Origin: Alphaproteobacteria bacterium
GTDB lineage: Bacteria; Pseudomonadota; Alphaproteobacteria; Rhizobiales; Hyphomicrobiaceae
DNA length: 38,776 nt
Direction: 5' to 3'
Assembly (NCBI GenBank): GCA_019137195.1
Contig: JAGVSR010000081.1
Location: 1 to 38,776, forward strand
Shown: positions 30,825 to 38,776 of the stretch, piece by piece
Layout: each line of letters opens with the position of its first letter
Position numbering within the stretch: position 1 is the stretch's first letter
Made by a program: the position numbers and the translations under genes
The notes under the pieces: model-generated
The model's input: the letters and a program-made list of their open reading frames with translations, nothing else
What the model was told of the DNA's origin: nothing
Databases searched by the model: none

Positions 30825-31598
30825 TCATTCCACGAGGTGGGCGTATCCGTCCGCGGTCGTCTGAGCGAGCAACGCGCGATAGCCCTTGTAGTCGGGGTTC
30901 TTGGGCGTCTGCTCGCCGAGCTGCGAGGCCCTGAATGTGGCGCTCTTCACGTACACCACGGGCGCCGAGACGGGCACGAACATCGCTCGCTGCTTGTTGA
31001 GCGTGGTGATCAGCCCGCGCATCTCGCCAGCACGGTCGAGCTGGGACACGAGCACCATCCGCATCGCTCCCTTGGTGAGCGACACGAGGTGGATGAACAT
31101 CGAGGAGGCGGGAATGTAGAGCCGTCCGCGGTGCGAATAGGTGGCGTCTGGGCGATCGCGCTCCTCGAAAAGGAGGCTCGGCCACTCCGGATCCCATACG
31201 ATGTCCGTCCGGTAGGCGACGATGGTCTCGGGCTTGGTGAACGACGGCCGAATGGTCACGTAGCTGCCGATATAGTGGTCGACCGCGGCCTTGGTGTAGG
31301 CGCCCATATAGGTCGGCGCGACGAGTCCGCCCTCGCCGCGCAGCTCCATCGGCTGGCTGGCAGACATGGTTCCGTGCCACGCCTCCTTGAGGCGCTCGAA
31401 ATCGAGGCCGAGCACCATCGCGACGTCGAACAGCGTCTGGTCGCGCACCGTGCGTCCGTGGAGCAGGTTCTGGATGGTCTTCTCGTGACAGTCGGCGGCG
31501 TCGGCGATCCCGGCCTGGGTGAGCTTCTTCTCCACCATGGCGCGCCGGATCAGCTCGACCGCCGCATCGCGCGCCTTGGGGTGGGCAGGTTTCGCCAT
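30825..31598 (-). CDS. XRE-type helix-turn-helix regulator with uncharacterised C-terminal domain
   Basis: 257 residues. Residues 12-70 form a Cro/CI-like HTH (LIRRAMVEKKLTQAGIADAA then KTIQNLLHGRTVRDQTLFDVAMVLGL). Residues 90-257 form a beta-rich domain of unknown ligand (YIGSYVTIRPSFTKPETIVAYRTDI; LVSLTKGAMRMVLVSQLDRAGEMRGLITTL), resembling HTH proteins known from Rhizobium-group genomes. It is likely a cytoplasmic transcription factor. Its target is not evident; no palindrome was recognised next to it. Confidence 0.75.
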   Translation of the reverse strand: MAKPAHPKARDAAVELIRRAMVEKKLTQAGIADAADCHEKTIQNLLHGRTVRDQTLFDVAMVLGLDFERLKEAWHGTMSASQPMELRGEGGLVAPTYMGAYTKAAVDHYIGSYVTIRPSFTKPETIVAYRTDIVWDPEWPSLLFEERDRPDATYSHRGRLYIPASSMFIHLVSLTKGAMRMVLVSQLDRAGEMRGLITTLNKQRAMFVPVSAPVVYVKSATFRASQLGEQTPKNPDYKGYRALLAQTTADGYAHLVE

Positions 31599-31717
31599 TG
31601 TTGGAGGCCCCGTGAAACGAGCCGGCCGGGCCGGCGCTCGATCATACCGCTCGTGGGAGGAACGCGGCAGTGCCGGCGCAAGACTTTTTGCACCAGAGTG
31701 AAAGTTTCGTCAGTCTG

Positions 31718-31924
31718 TCAGGCAATGATATCGGGCGTCAGCCGGTCCTCGACCGAAGTGATCAAATCCTTGAGCACGAGCTTTCTTTTCTTGAGCCGGC
31801 GGATCACGAGCTGATCGGCCACTCCGCTCGTCTCGAGTGCTGCGATCTCCTCGTCGAGCTTGCGATGCTCGGCCCGTAGACGCACGAGCTCTTCCCGCAA
31901 CTCTCTGTTGTCCTGACGCGTCAT
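31718..31924 (-). CDS. YdcH-like (DUF465) small coiled-coil protein
   Basis: 68 residues from ATG 31924. It is a single charged helical hairpin: LREELVRLRAEHRKLDEEIAAL, then the family signature VIRRLKKRKLVLKDLI. Function unknown, cytoplasmic. It is divergent from a second, shorter member at 32219, about 290 bases apart. Confidence 0.85.
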   Translation of the reverse strand: MTRQDNRELREELVRLRAEHRKLDEEIAALETSGVADQLVIRRLKKRKLVLKDLITSVEDRLTPDIIA

Positions 31925-32218
31925 GCCGCCGATCGCCCAGCGAGGGCCCCCCGCCCCAACCCAACCGCGAAACGCCAACCGACTGTTACCGCTCGTGAGC
32001 GCGGACTATCATCTTTTTCAATGCGAAGTGCAAGAACCGTCGGCCGGGGCGGGCTGGAAACACGAGTTCTGACGGACAGTTGCGGCAGCATCCGGGGATC
32101 GCCTGCGATTTTACCCATTCCGTTCACATGATCTTGAGGACCGCCGCGGAGCCGTTGGACAAGGCCTCATAAATCTGTCACGATCCGCCCTGTCTTCAAC
32201 TCTGAAAAGGAGGCCAGG

Positions 32219-32395
32219 ATGGCTTTGGCAGCTCATATTCAGGAGCTATCAGAGAAGCACCGGCAGCTGGAGCGCCGGTTGCAGGAGGAAATTGCAAGAC
32301 CGGGCTCCGACGACGCCGAGATCCGGCGCATGAAACAGGAGAAATTGAGACTGAAGGACGAGATCACAAGGTTGAGCGCGGAGACGCGCCACTGA
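32219..32395 (+). CDS. YdcH-like (DUF465) small coiled-coil protein, short
   Basis: 58 residues starting MALAAHIQELSEKHRQLERR, with IRRMKQEKLRLKDEITRL as the family signature. A strong Shine-Dalgarno AAGGAGG lies 7 bases before ATG 32219. It is followed after 12 bases by a good terminator, so it is a single-gene unit. DUF465 proteins are widespread in Proteobacteria and have no assigned role. Confidence 0.88.
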   Translation: MALAAHIQELSEKHRQLERRLQEEIARPGSDDAEIRRMKQEKLRLKDEITRLSAETRH

Positions 32396-32407
32396 TCTAG
32401 CGAGGGT

Positions 32408-32430
32408 CGGCCCGCTTCGGCGGGCCGTTT
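32408..32430 (+). terminator. terminator after the short YdcH-like gene
   Basis: 8-bp stem CGGCCCGC / GCGGGCCG closed by a TTCG tetraloop, followed by TTTGCTTTCT. It separates this gene from murE. Confidence 0.85.
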
Positions 32431-32606
32431 GCTTTCTGGGGTGCTCCGGCACCCGCACGCGAGGCCAGCACCGTCCGGCGGTGCCGCGCGATCGTCTGTT
32501 GCCGTCGTTCCTGTTGCCTGATGCCGGTTGCCGGTTGCCGCTCTTCCGCCTAAAAGCGGCGTGGTGCTTCGTTGGGAAGCGTCAGGCGGTTGCCAAACGG
32601 GCGCAT

Positions 32607-34058
32607 ATGCATCTCAACGAGCTTCTGCAACCCGATCTCCCCGTGCCCGCAGGGGCAGAGGAGATTGCGATCTCGGCAGTGACCGCCGACAGTCGCAAGG
32701 CAGCTCCGGGAGCCCTGTTCATCGCCATCCCGGGCACCAAAGCTGACGGGACAGCATTCGCCGCCGATGCGGCCGCCAAAGGGGCCGCGGCCATCGTCAT
32801 GGCCGAATCCGCCGCCGCGCCCCAGGGCATTTCCGTACCGGTCGTCCGCGTGCAGGACCCTCGCCGCGCCCTCGCCCTCATCGCTGCCCGCTTCTATGCC
32901 GCGCAGCCCGCGACCGCCGTTGCCGTCACCGGAACAAGCGGCAAGACCTCGGTCGCCGACTTCACGCGCCAGATCTTCACCGCCTGCGGGCGGCGCGCCG
33001 CCTCGCTCGGCACCATCGGCGTCGTCAAGCCCTCGGGCGCCGTTTACGGCTCGCTGACGACCCCCGATCCCGTCAGCCTGCACGAGACGCTGGCCGGGCT
33101 GGCCGCGGAAGGCGTCACCCACCTCGCGTTCGAGGCCTCCTCCCACGGCCTCGACCAGCACCGCCTCGACGGCGTGAGGCTCGCCGCCGCGGCCTTCACC
33201 AACCTCGGCCGCGATCACATGGACTACCATCCGACCGTCGAGCACTATCTCTCGGCCAAGCTGCGCCTCTTCACCGACCTCCTGGAGCCGGGCCGGACCG
33301 CGGTCGTCAACGCCGACGGTGACTATGCCGGCAGGGTGATCGCCGCTGCCCAGGCTCGCGGTCTCAAGGTGGTGACGGTCGGTCGCAAAGGCGAGGCCGT
33401 CACGCTCGTGTCCGTTGCCCGCGACGGCTTCGCACAGCGGCTTGCCGTAGCGTGCGCTGGAAAGACCTACGACGTTCGCCTGCCGCTCGTCGGCTATTAT
33501 CAGGTCGAGAATGCGCTGACTGCTGCCGGCCTCGCCATCGCCGCCGGCGAGCCGGTTCAAGAGGTCATGGCCGCGCTTGCTGGGTTGAAGGGCGTCAAGG
33601 GCCGGCTCGAGATCGTGGGCGAGGTGCGCGGCGGCCTCGCCATCGTCGACTACGCCCACAAGCCGGAAGCCCTCGAAGCGGCGCTCGACGCCTGCCGCCC
33701 GTTCGCGACCGGCCGCCTCATTTGCATCTTCGGCTGTGGCGGCGACCGCGACAAGGGCAAGCGTCCGATCATGGGTGCCATTGCCGCCCGCAAGGCCGAT
33801 GTCGTCATCGTCACCGACGACAACCCGCGCACCGAGGAGCCGGCCTCTATCCGGCGCGAGATCCTCGCCGATGCTCCCGGCGCCCGCGAGATCGGCGACC
33901 GTCGCGAGGCCATCCGCTCTGCCATAGCGATGATTGAGAAGGGCGACGTGGTGCTCGTCGCCGGCAAGGGTCACGAGACAGGCCAGATCATCGGCTCGAC
34001 CACAATACCCTTCTCCGACCAGGAGGAAATCGCCGCTGCACTGACGGCAGCGGGATGA
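32607..34058 (+). CDS. murE: UDP-MurNAc-L-Ala-D-Glu:meso-diaminopimelate ligase
   Basis: 483 residues from ATG 32607, giving MHLNELL as in relatives; the longer frame is rejected. TADSRKAAPGALFIAIPG is the UDP-binding domain start. The ATP loop GTSGKTS is at 109-115. ASSHGLDQHRLDGV follows. The DNPR motif (about residue 406) selects meso-diaminopimelate over lysine. It adds the third residue of the peptidoglycan stem peptide in the cytoplasm. It is the first gene of the dcw cluster section here. Confidence 0.96.
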   Translation: MHLNELLQPDLPVPAGAEEIAISAVTADSRKAAPGALFIAIPGTKADGTAFAADAAAKGAAAIVMAESAAAPQGISVPVVRVQDPRRALALIAARFYAAQPATAVAVTGTSGKTSVADFTRQIFTACGRRAASLGTIGVVKPSGAVYGSLTTPDPVSLHETLAGLAAEGVTHLAFEASSHGLDQHRLDGVRLAAAAFTNLGRDHMDYHPTVEHYLSAKLRLFTDLLEPGRTAVVNADGDYAGRVIAAAQARGLKVVTVGRKGEAVTLVSVARDGFAQRLAVACAGKTYDVRLPLVGYYQVENALTAAGLAIAAGEPVQEVMAALAGLKGVKGRLEIVGEVRGGLAIVDYAHKPEALEAALDACRPFATGRLICIFGCGGDRDKGKRPIMGAIAARKADVVIVTDDNPRTEEPASIRREILADAPGAREIGDRREAIRSAIAMIEKGDVVLVAGKGHETGQIIGSTTIPFSDQEEIAAALTAAG

Positions 34059-34157
34059 GACAGGGGGATGCGACATCCAGCTTAATTCCGCTTGTTCGTC
34101 TTGCCTCTTTTCTCACGGCCCCCGTCCCCGACACATCCCTCATCGCTGAGACAAGGA

Positions 34158-35618
34158 ATGACCTCCGAGCTCTGGACCTTCGACGAACTCATTAAGGCCG
34201 CCGGGGGCAACGCCGACGGCACGCCTGCGACTGCCATCACCGGCTTTTCCATCGACACGCGAAGCCTCGCGCCGGGCGACGTGTTCGTGGCCCTGAAGGA
34301 CGTCCGCGATGGCCACGAGTTCGTAGAGAGGGCGTTCAAGGCCGGTGCGGCCGCCGCCCTCGTCTCCAAAAGCTACGAGCGCAAGCCTAGCGACGGCGCC
34401 CTCGTCCGCGTTGCCGATCCGCTCGCCGGCCTCGAGGCCATCGGACGCGCCGCCCGCGCTCGCCTCACGCCCGGAGCGCGCGTGGTCGCCGTGACCGGCA
34501 GCGCCGGCAAGACAACGACGAAAGAGATGCTGCGCGCCGCGGCCCGCGCCATCGCGCCGGGGCGCGTCCACGCTTCGGACAAGAGCTTCAACAACCACTG
34601 GGGCGTGCCGCTGACGCTCGCCCGCATGCCGCGCGACACCCTTTTCGCCATCTTCGAGATCGGTATGAACCACGCCGGCGAGATCACGCCCTTGTCGCGC
34701 ATGGTCCGCCCCCACGTCGCCGTCGTCACGACCGTCGAGGCCGTGCATCTCGCCCACTTCGCCTCGGTCGCAGACATCGCCGAGGCCAAGGCCGAGATCT
34801 TCGCCGGCCTCGAGCCGGGTGGCACCGCCGTCGTCCCCTCGGCCAATCCCTTCACGCCACTCTTAGCGGCGCGAGCCGTCGCTGCCGGCGCCCGCGTCCT
34901 GACCTGCGGCGAGACCGAGGGTGCGAGCGTGCGCCTCGTCGGCTTCGAGCTCACCGATCGCGGCTCGCGGGCACGCATCTCGATCGAAGGACGGCCCGAG
35001 ATCGATTACGGCATCGGCCACGCCGGCCGCCACAATCTCGCGAATTCGACGCTCGTCGCCGGCGCGCTCTACGCAGCCGGTCTCTCGGGGGCCGATCTTG
35101 AGCGCGCCCTTGCCGCGCTCGCCGCCGAGCGCCCGCCGCCGGGCCGCGGCACGCAGGACTGGATTGCCGATCCCGGGGATGCCTCGAAGCGGGTGCTGCT
35201 CATCGACGAGAGCTACAACGCCAACCCGGCCTCCATGTGCGCGGCCCTCGGCAACCTCGCCCTCGTGCGCCACTGGAACGGCGGTCCCCTGACTGGCCGG
35301 CGCATCGCGGTCCTCGGCGACATGCTCGAGCTCGGCCCCGACGCCCCGGCGCTTCACGCCGGCCTGGCCGAGGCGGTGGAGGCGGCAGGCGCCGACCTCG
35401 TATTCGCTGCCGGACCGTCGATGAAGCATCTTTTTGATGCTCTTCCAGCGGCTAAGCGAGGTTTCTGGGGCGCGGACTCGAAGTCCATCGTTGAAGCCGT
35501 GCTGTCCGAGGTGCGCCCCGGAGATGCGGTGGTCATCAAAGGGTCGAACGGCTCTCGCATGGGGGTGCTGGTCGAAGCCCTGCGGCAGCGCTATAGCGGT
35601 GCGTCCGCGTCGGGCTGA
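34158..35618 (+). CDS. murF: UDP-MurNAc-tripeptide:D-Ala-D-Ala ligase
   Basis: 486 residues from ATG 34158 with AAGGA upstream. [19 protein letters not shown] marks the UDP-binding domain. GSAGKTT at 114-120 is the ATP loop. [24 protein letters not shown] and [14 protein letters not shown] are the remaining family signatures. It adds D-Ala-D-Ala to finish the cytoplasmic pentapeptide. It follows murE after about 100 bases. Confidence 0.96.
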   Translation: MTSELWTFDELIKAAGGNADGTPATAITGFSIDTRSLAPGDVFVALKDVRDGHEFVERAFKAGAAAALVSKSYERKPSDGALVRVADPLAGLEAIGRAARARLTPGARVVAVTGSAGKTTTKEMLRAAARAIAPGRVHASDKSFNNHWGVPLTLARMPRDTLFAIFEIGMNHAGEITPLSRMVRPHVAVVTTVEAVHLAHFASVADIAEAKAEIFAGLEPGGTAVVPSANPFTPLLAARAVAAGARVLTCGETEGASVRLVGFELTDRGSRARISIEGRPEIDYGIGHAGRHNLANSTLVAGALYAAGLSGADLERALAALAAERPPPGRGTQDWIADPGDASKRVLLIDESYNANPASMCAALGNLALVRHWNGGPLTGRRIAVLGDMLELGPDAPALHAGLAEAVEAAGADLVFAAGPSMKHLFDALPAAKRGFWGADSKSIVEAVLSEVRPGDAVVIKGSNGSRMGVLVEALRQRYSGASASG

Positions 35619-35700
35619 CGAGGGCGTGCTTTCGCACGGGCGCCAGGTTGCGCCCGAGGCGTGTCGCGAGCGCAAGACAGGACTAAGCCGGAGACACTGG

Positions 35701-36783
35701 ATGCTCTATGAGCTCGTGCAGTTCAGCGACCAGATCGGGCCGCTGAACGTTTTCAAGTACATCACCTTCCGCACCGGCGGCGCCATCTTCACGGCCCTGC
35801 TGTTCGTGCTGTTGTTCGGCCCCGGCATCATCGACCTTCTGCGCGTCAAGCAGGGCAAGGGCCAGCCTATCCGCGAGGACGGCCCCAAGACGCATCTGTC
35901 GAAGCGCGGCACGCCGACCATGGGCGGCTTGATGATCCTGGCCAGCGTCACCTTCGCCACCATCCTGTGGGCCGACCTGCGCAACCCGTATGTCTGGGTC
36001 GTGCTGCTCGTCACCCTCTCCTTCGGCGCCATCGGCTTCTACGACGACTACCTGAAGGTCACCAAGCAGCACGCCTCGGGCTTCGAAGGCCGCATGCGCC
36101 TCATGCTCGAGATCGTGGTCGCCGCGCTGGCGACCGCAGCCTTCATGTATCTGTCACCGGCCGAGCTGTCGGGTCGGCTCGCGGTTCCCTTCTTCAAGGA
36201 CCTGCTGCCGGATTTCGGCATTCTGTTCATCGGTCTCGGCGTCATCGTCATCGCCGGCGCCGGCAACTCGGTGAACCTGACCGACGGCCTCGACGGCCTC
36301 GCCATCGTGCCGGTGATGATCGCCGCCGCCACCTTTGGCCTGATCGCCTACCTTGTCGGGTCCGAGAAATTTGCAACCTACCTGCAGATTCACAACGTCG
36401 CCGGCACGGCCGAGCTCGCGCCGCTGTGCGGTGCCGTGATCGGGGCCGGGCTGGGATTTCTCTGGTTCAACGCCCCGCCCGCCATGATCTTCATGGGCGA
36501 CACCGGCTCGCTCGCCTTGGGCGGTACGCTCGGCGCCATCGCAGTTGCCATCAAGCACGAGATCGTGCTCGGCATCGTCGGCGGCCTCTTCGTGCTCGAG
36601 ACGCTGTCCGTCATCATTCAGGTGGCGTCCTACAAGATGACGGGCAAGCGCGTATTCCGTATGGCACCGCTCCACCACCACTTCGAGCAGAAGGGCTGGC
36701 AGGAGAGCACCGTCGTTGTCCGCTTCTGGATCATCGCCGTCGTGCTGGCGCTCTTGGGCCTCGCGACGCTGAAGCTACGGTAG
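35701..36783 (+). CDS. mraY: phospho-N-acetylmuramoyl-pentapeptide transferase
   Basis: 360 residues, standard length, with about ten membrane helices. [16 protein letters not shown], the Mg-binding Asp pair at 115-116 (FYDDYLKV), [10 protein letters not shown] and the HHHFEQKGW loop are all present. It transfers phospho-MurNAc-pentapeptide to undecaprenyl phosphate on the inner face of the membrane, forming lipid I. The start is ATG 35701 with GGAGA upstream; longer frames upstream belong to murF DNA. Confidence 0.97.
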   Translation: MLYELVQFSDQIGPLNVFKYITFRTGGAIFTALLFVLLFGPGIIDLLRVKQGKGQPIREDGPKTHLSKRGTPTMGGLMILASVTFATILWADLRNPYVWVVLLVTLSFGAIGFYDDYLKVTKQHASGFEGRMRLMLEIVVAALATAAFMYLSPAELSGRLAVPFFKDLLPDFGILFIGLGVIVIAGAGNSVNLTDGLDGLAIVPVMIAAATFGLIAYLVGSEKFATYLQIHNVAGTAELAPLCGAVIGAGLGFLWFNAPPAMIFMGDTGSLALGGTLGAIAVAIKHEIVLGIVGGLFVLETLSVIIQVASYKMTGKRVFRMAPLHHHFEQKGWQESTVVVRFWIIAVVLALLGLATLKLR

Positions 36784-36812
36784 GTGCAGTCCCTGAGTGG
36801 CTTCGCGCGGAG

Positions 36813-36841
36813 GGTGCAATAGGCGAGAGCCGTATTGCACC
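36813..36841. repeat. palindromic repeat between mraY and murD
   Basis: GGTGCAATA and TATTGCACC form a perfect 9-bp inverted repeat around 11 bases. Just downstream, GGTGCCCTACGGCTTCGCC looks like a second partial unit. GGTGCAATA palindromes are widely dispersed in Hyphomicrobiales genomes. Transcribed, it would fold in the mraY-murD spacer. Confidence 0.7.
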
Positions 36842-36929
36842 GCCCGGCTGGGTGCCCTACGGCTTCGCCTGATGACCCCTGCGTCCTTCGCGTCGACTTT
36901 GTGAGCCCGGCCACCGAGAATCCCTCCCG

Positions 36930-38333
<1,404 letters not shown>

Positions 38334-38580
38334 GTGCGGCCTGCGAGTTCATTTCCCCTTGCCTATGGTGGGCGAGGGTTGGCGCGCATGGGGCTTCCGG
38401 TAACTCTGCTCAGGGCTTCCCGCCAGCCTCTCTCCGCAACGGGGAGGGGAGCTGGTCCTCGCCTGCTGTACGATTGAGATCGGGCGGCGTGTGCCATCGA
38501 GTTGCCCTCTCCCGTAAGGCGAGCGGCAGGATGAGGGAGCACGATCCCGCAGCGACCGGTTGCACCGTGGTGGCACCGCC
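38334..38580. repeat. repeat-rich spacer between murD and ftsW
   Basis: 247 bases without a gene. Around 38500-38540 the minus strand reads CCCTCATCCTGCCGCTCGCC followed by GGGAGAGGGCAA, a repeat type related to that at 838-875. A second piece, CCTCTCTCCGCAACGGGGAG, lies near 38430. It interrupts an otherwise dense cell-wall cluster. Confidence 0.45.
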
Positions 38581-38776
38581 ATGAGCTTCTCCCGCGACGA
38601 CAGGAGCCGGCTCGCGCAATGGTGGTTCACCGTCGACCACGTGCTGTTGACGGCGATCCTGTTGATCGTCGCCGCCGGCCTCGTGCTCTCCCTCGCCGCC
38701 TCGCCCGCGGTCGCAATCAAGAAGGGCTTCAACGCCTACCACTTCGTCGAACGCCATGCCGTCTACGCAGCCGTGG
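38581..38776 (+). CDS. ftsW: peptidoglycan glycosyltransferase FtsW, N-terminal fragment (runs off right edge)
   Basis: 65 codons visible. MSFSRDDRSRLAQWWFTVDH is followed by a membrane helix (VLLTAILLIVAAGLVLSLAA) and the SPAVAIKKGFNAYHFVERHAV segment, as in FtsW of the SEDS family. It polymerises septal glycan from lipid II with its partner FtsI. The position after murD is the standard dcw order. It is cut by the window end. Confidence 0.9.
   Translation, partial: MSFSRDDRSRLAQWWFTVDHVLLTAILLIVAAGLVLSLAASPAVAIKKGFNAYHFVERHAVYAAV

Noticed and set aside
30655-31380. 241-codon minus-strand frame overlapping the XRE gene
   Set aside because: Out of frame with the XRE protein, Arg/His-rich, no ribosome site.
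32550-34076. 508-codon open frame antisense to murE
   Set aside because: Shadow of murE; composition dominated by Gly/Asp/Arg and no motif.

Overview
The window looks like chromosomal DNA of a GC-rich alphaproteobacterium, probably of the Hyphomicrobiales. This is inferred from the uniformly high GC, a DivL/PdhS-like kinase, two small YdcH-type (DUF465) proteins, GGTGCAATA-type palindromic repeats, a meso-diaminopimelate-type MurE, and a PQQ biosynthesis locus of the kind found in methylotrophs and alcohol oxidisers. I see no phage, IS element or CRISPR array.

Layout. 1-6185: a truncated CoA ligase, a rhodanese-like protein, a methyltransferase, an acyl-CoA dehydrogenase/AcuI-like reductase pair with an abnormal junction, and paaI-paaK (arylacetyl-CoA thioesterase and phenylacetate-CoA ligase). 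6210-11571: a tightly coupled minus-strand operon, iorA / iorB-korD fusion / korA / korB / korC, holding two 2-oxoacid:ferredoxin oxidoreductases. It ends tail-to-tail with paaK, and an FNR/FixK-type palindrome lies upstream of iorA. 11897-14535: three small exported or envelope proteins and rlmB. 14712-14796: tRNA-Tyr. 15096-21690: a degenerate histidine kinase, pepN, a cold-shock protein, a GreB-like factor beside a membrane-anchored L7/L12-like protein, and folK. 21759-26958: a class I cytochrome c, pqqEDCB, and four pqqA copies encoding the same 29-residue peptide. Each pqqA copy has its own promoter. 27205-31924: a CHAP-like exported protein, ruvCA (no ruvB here), a DUF3754 protein, an XRE-type regulator and a YdcH-like gene. 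32219 to the end: a second YdcH-like gene, then the cell-wall cluster murE-murF-mraY-murD-ftsW, with ftsW cut by the window edge.

The ior/kor operon with paaK and paaI suggests oxidation of aryl or other 2-oxoacids to acyl-CoA with reduction of ferredoxin, possibly induced at low oxygen. The pqq locus makes the cofactor of periplasmic quinoprotein dehydrogenases, and the adjacent cytochrome c could carry electrons from such an enzyme.

The most unusual features are four. First, IorB is fused to a KorD-like two-cluster ferredoxin, physically linking an IOR and a KOR system. Second, the pqqA array has four promoters of the same design with a shared upstream element; three have a 15-bp inverted repeat (imperfect in one). 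Third, pqqA copy 3 has lost its Shine-Dalgarno through an apparent small deletion. Fourth, at the acyl-CoA dehydrogenase/acuI junction the reductase lacks its N-terminal strand and any plausible start codon. All assignments come from reading the sequence; no database search was run.
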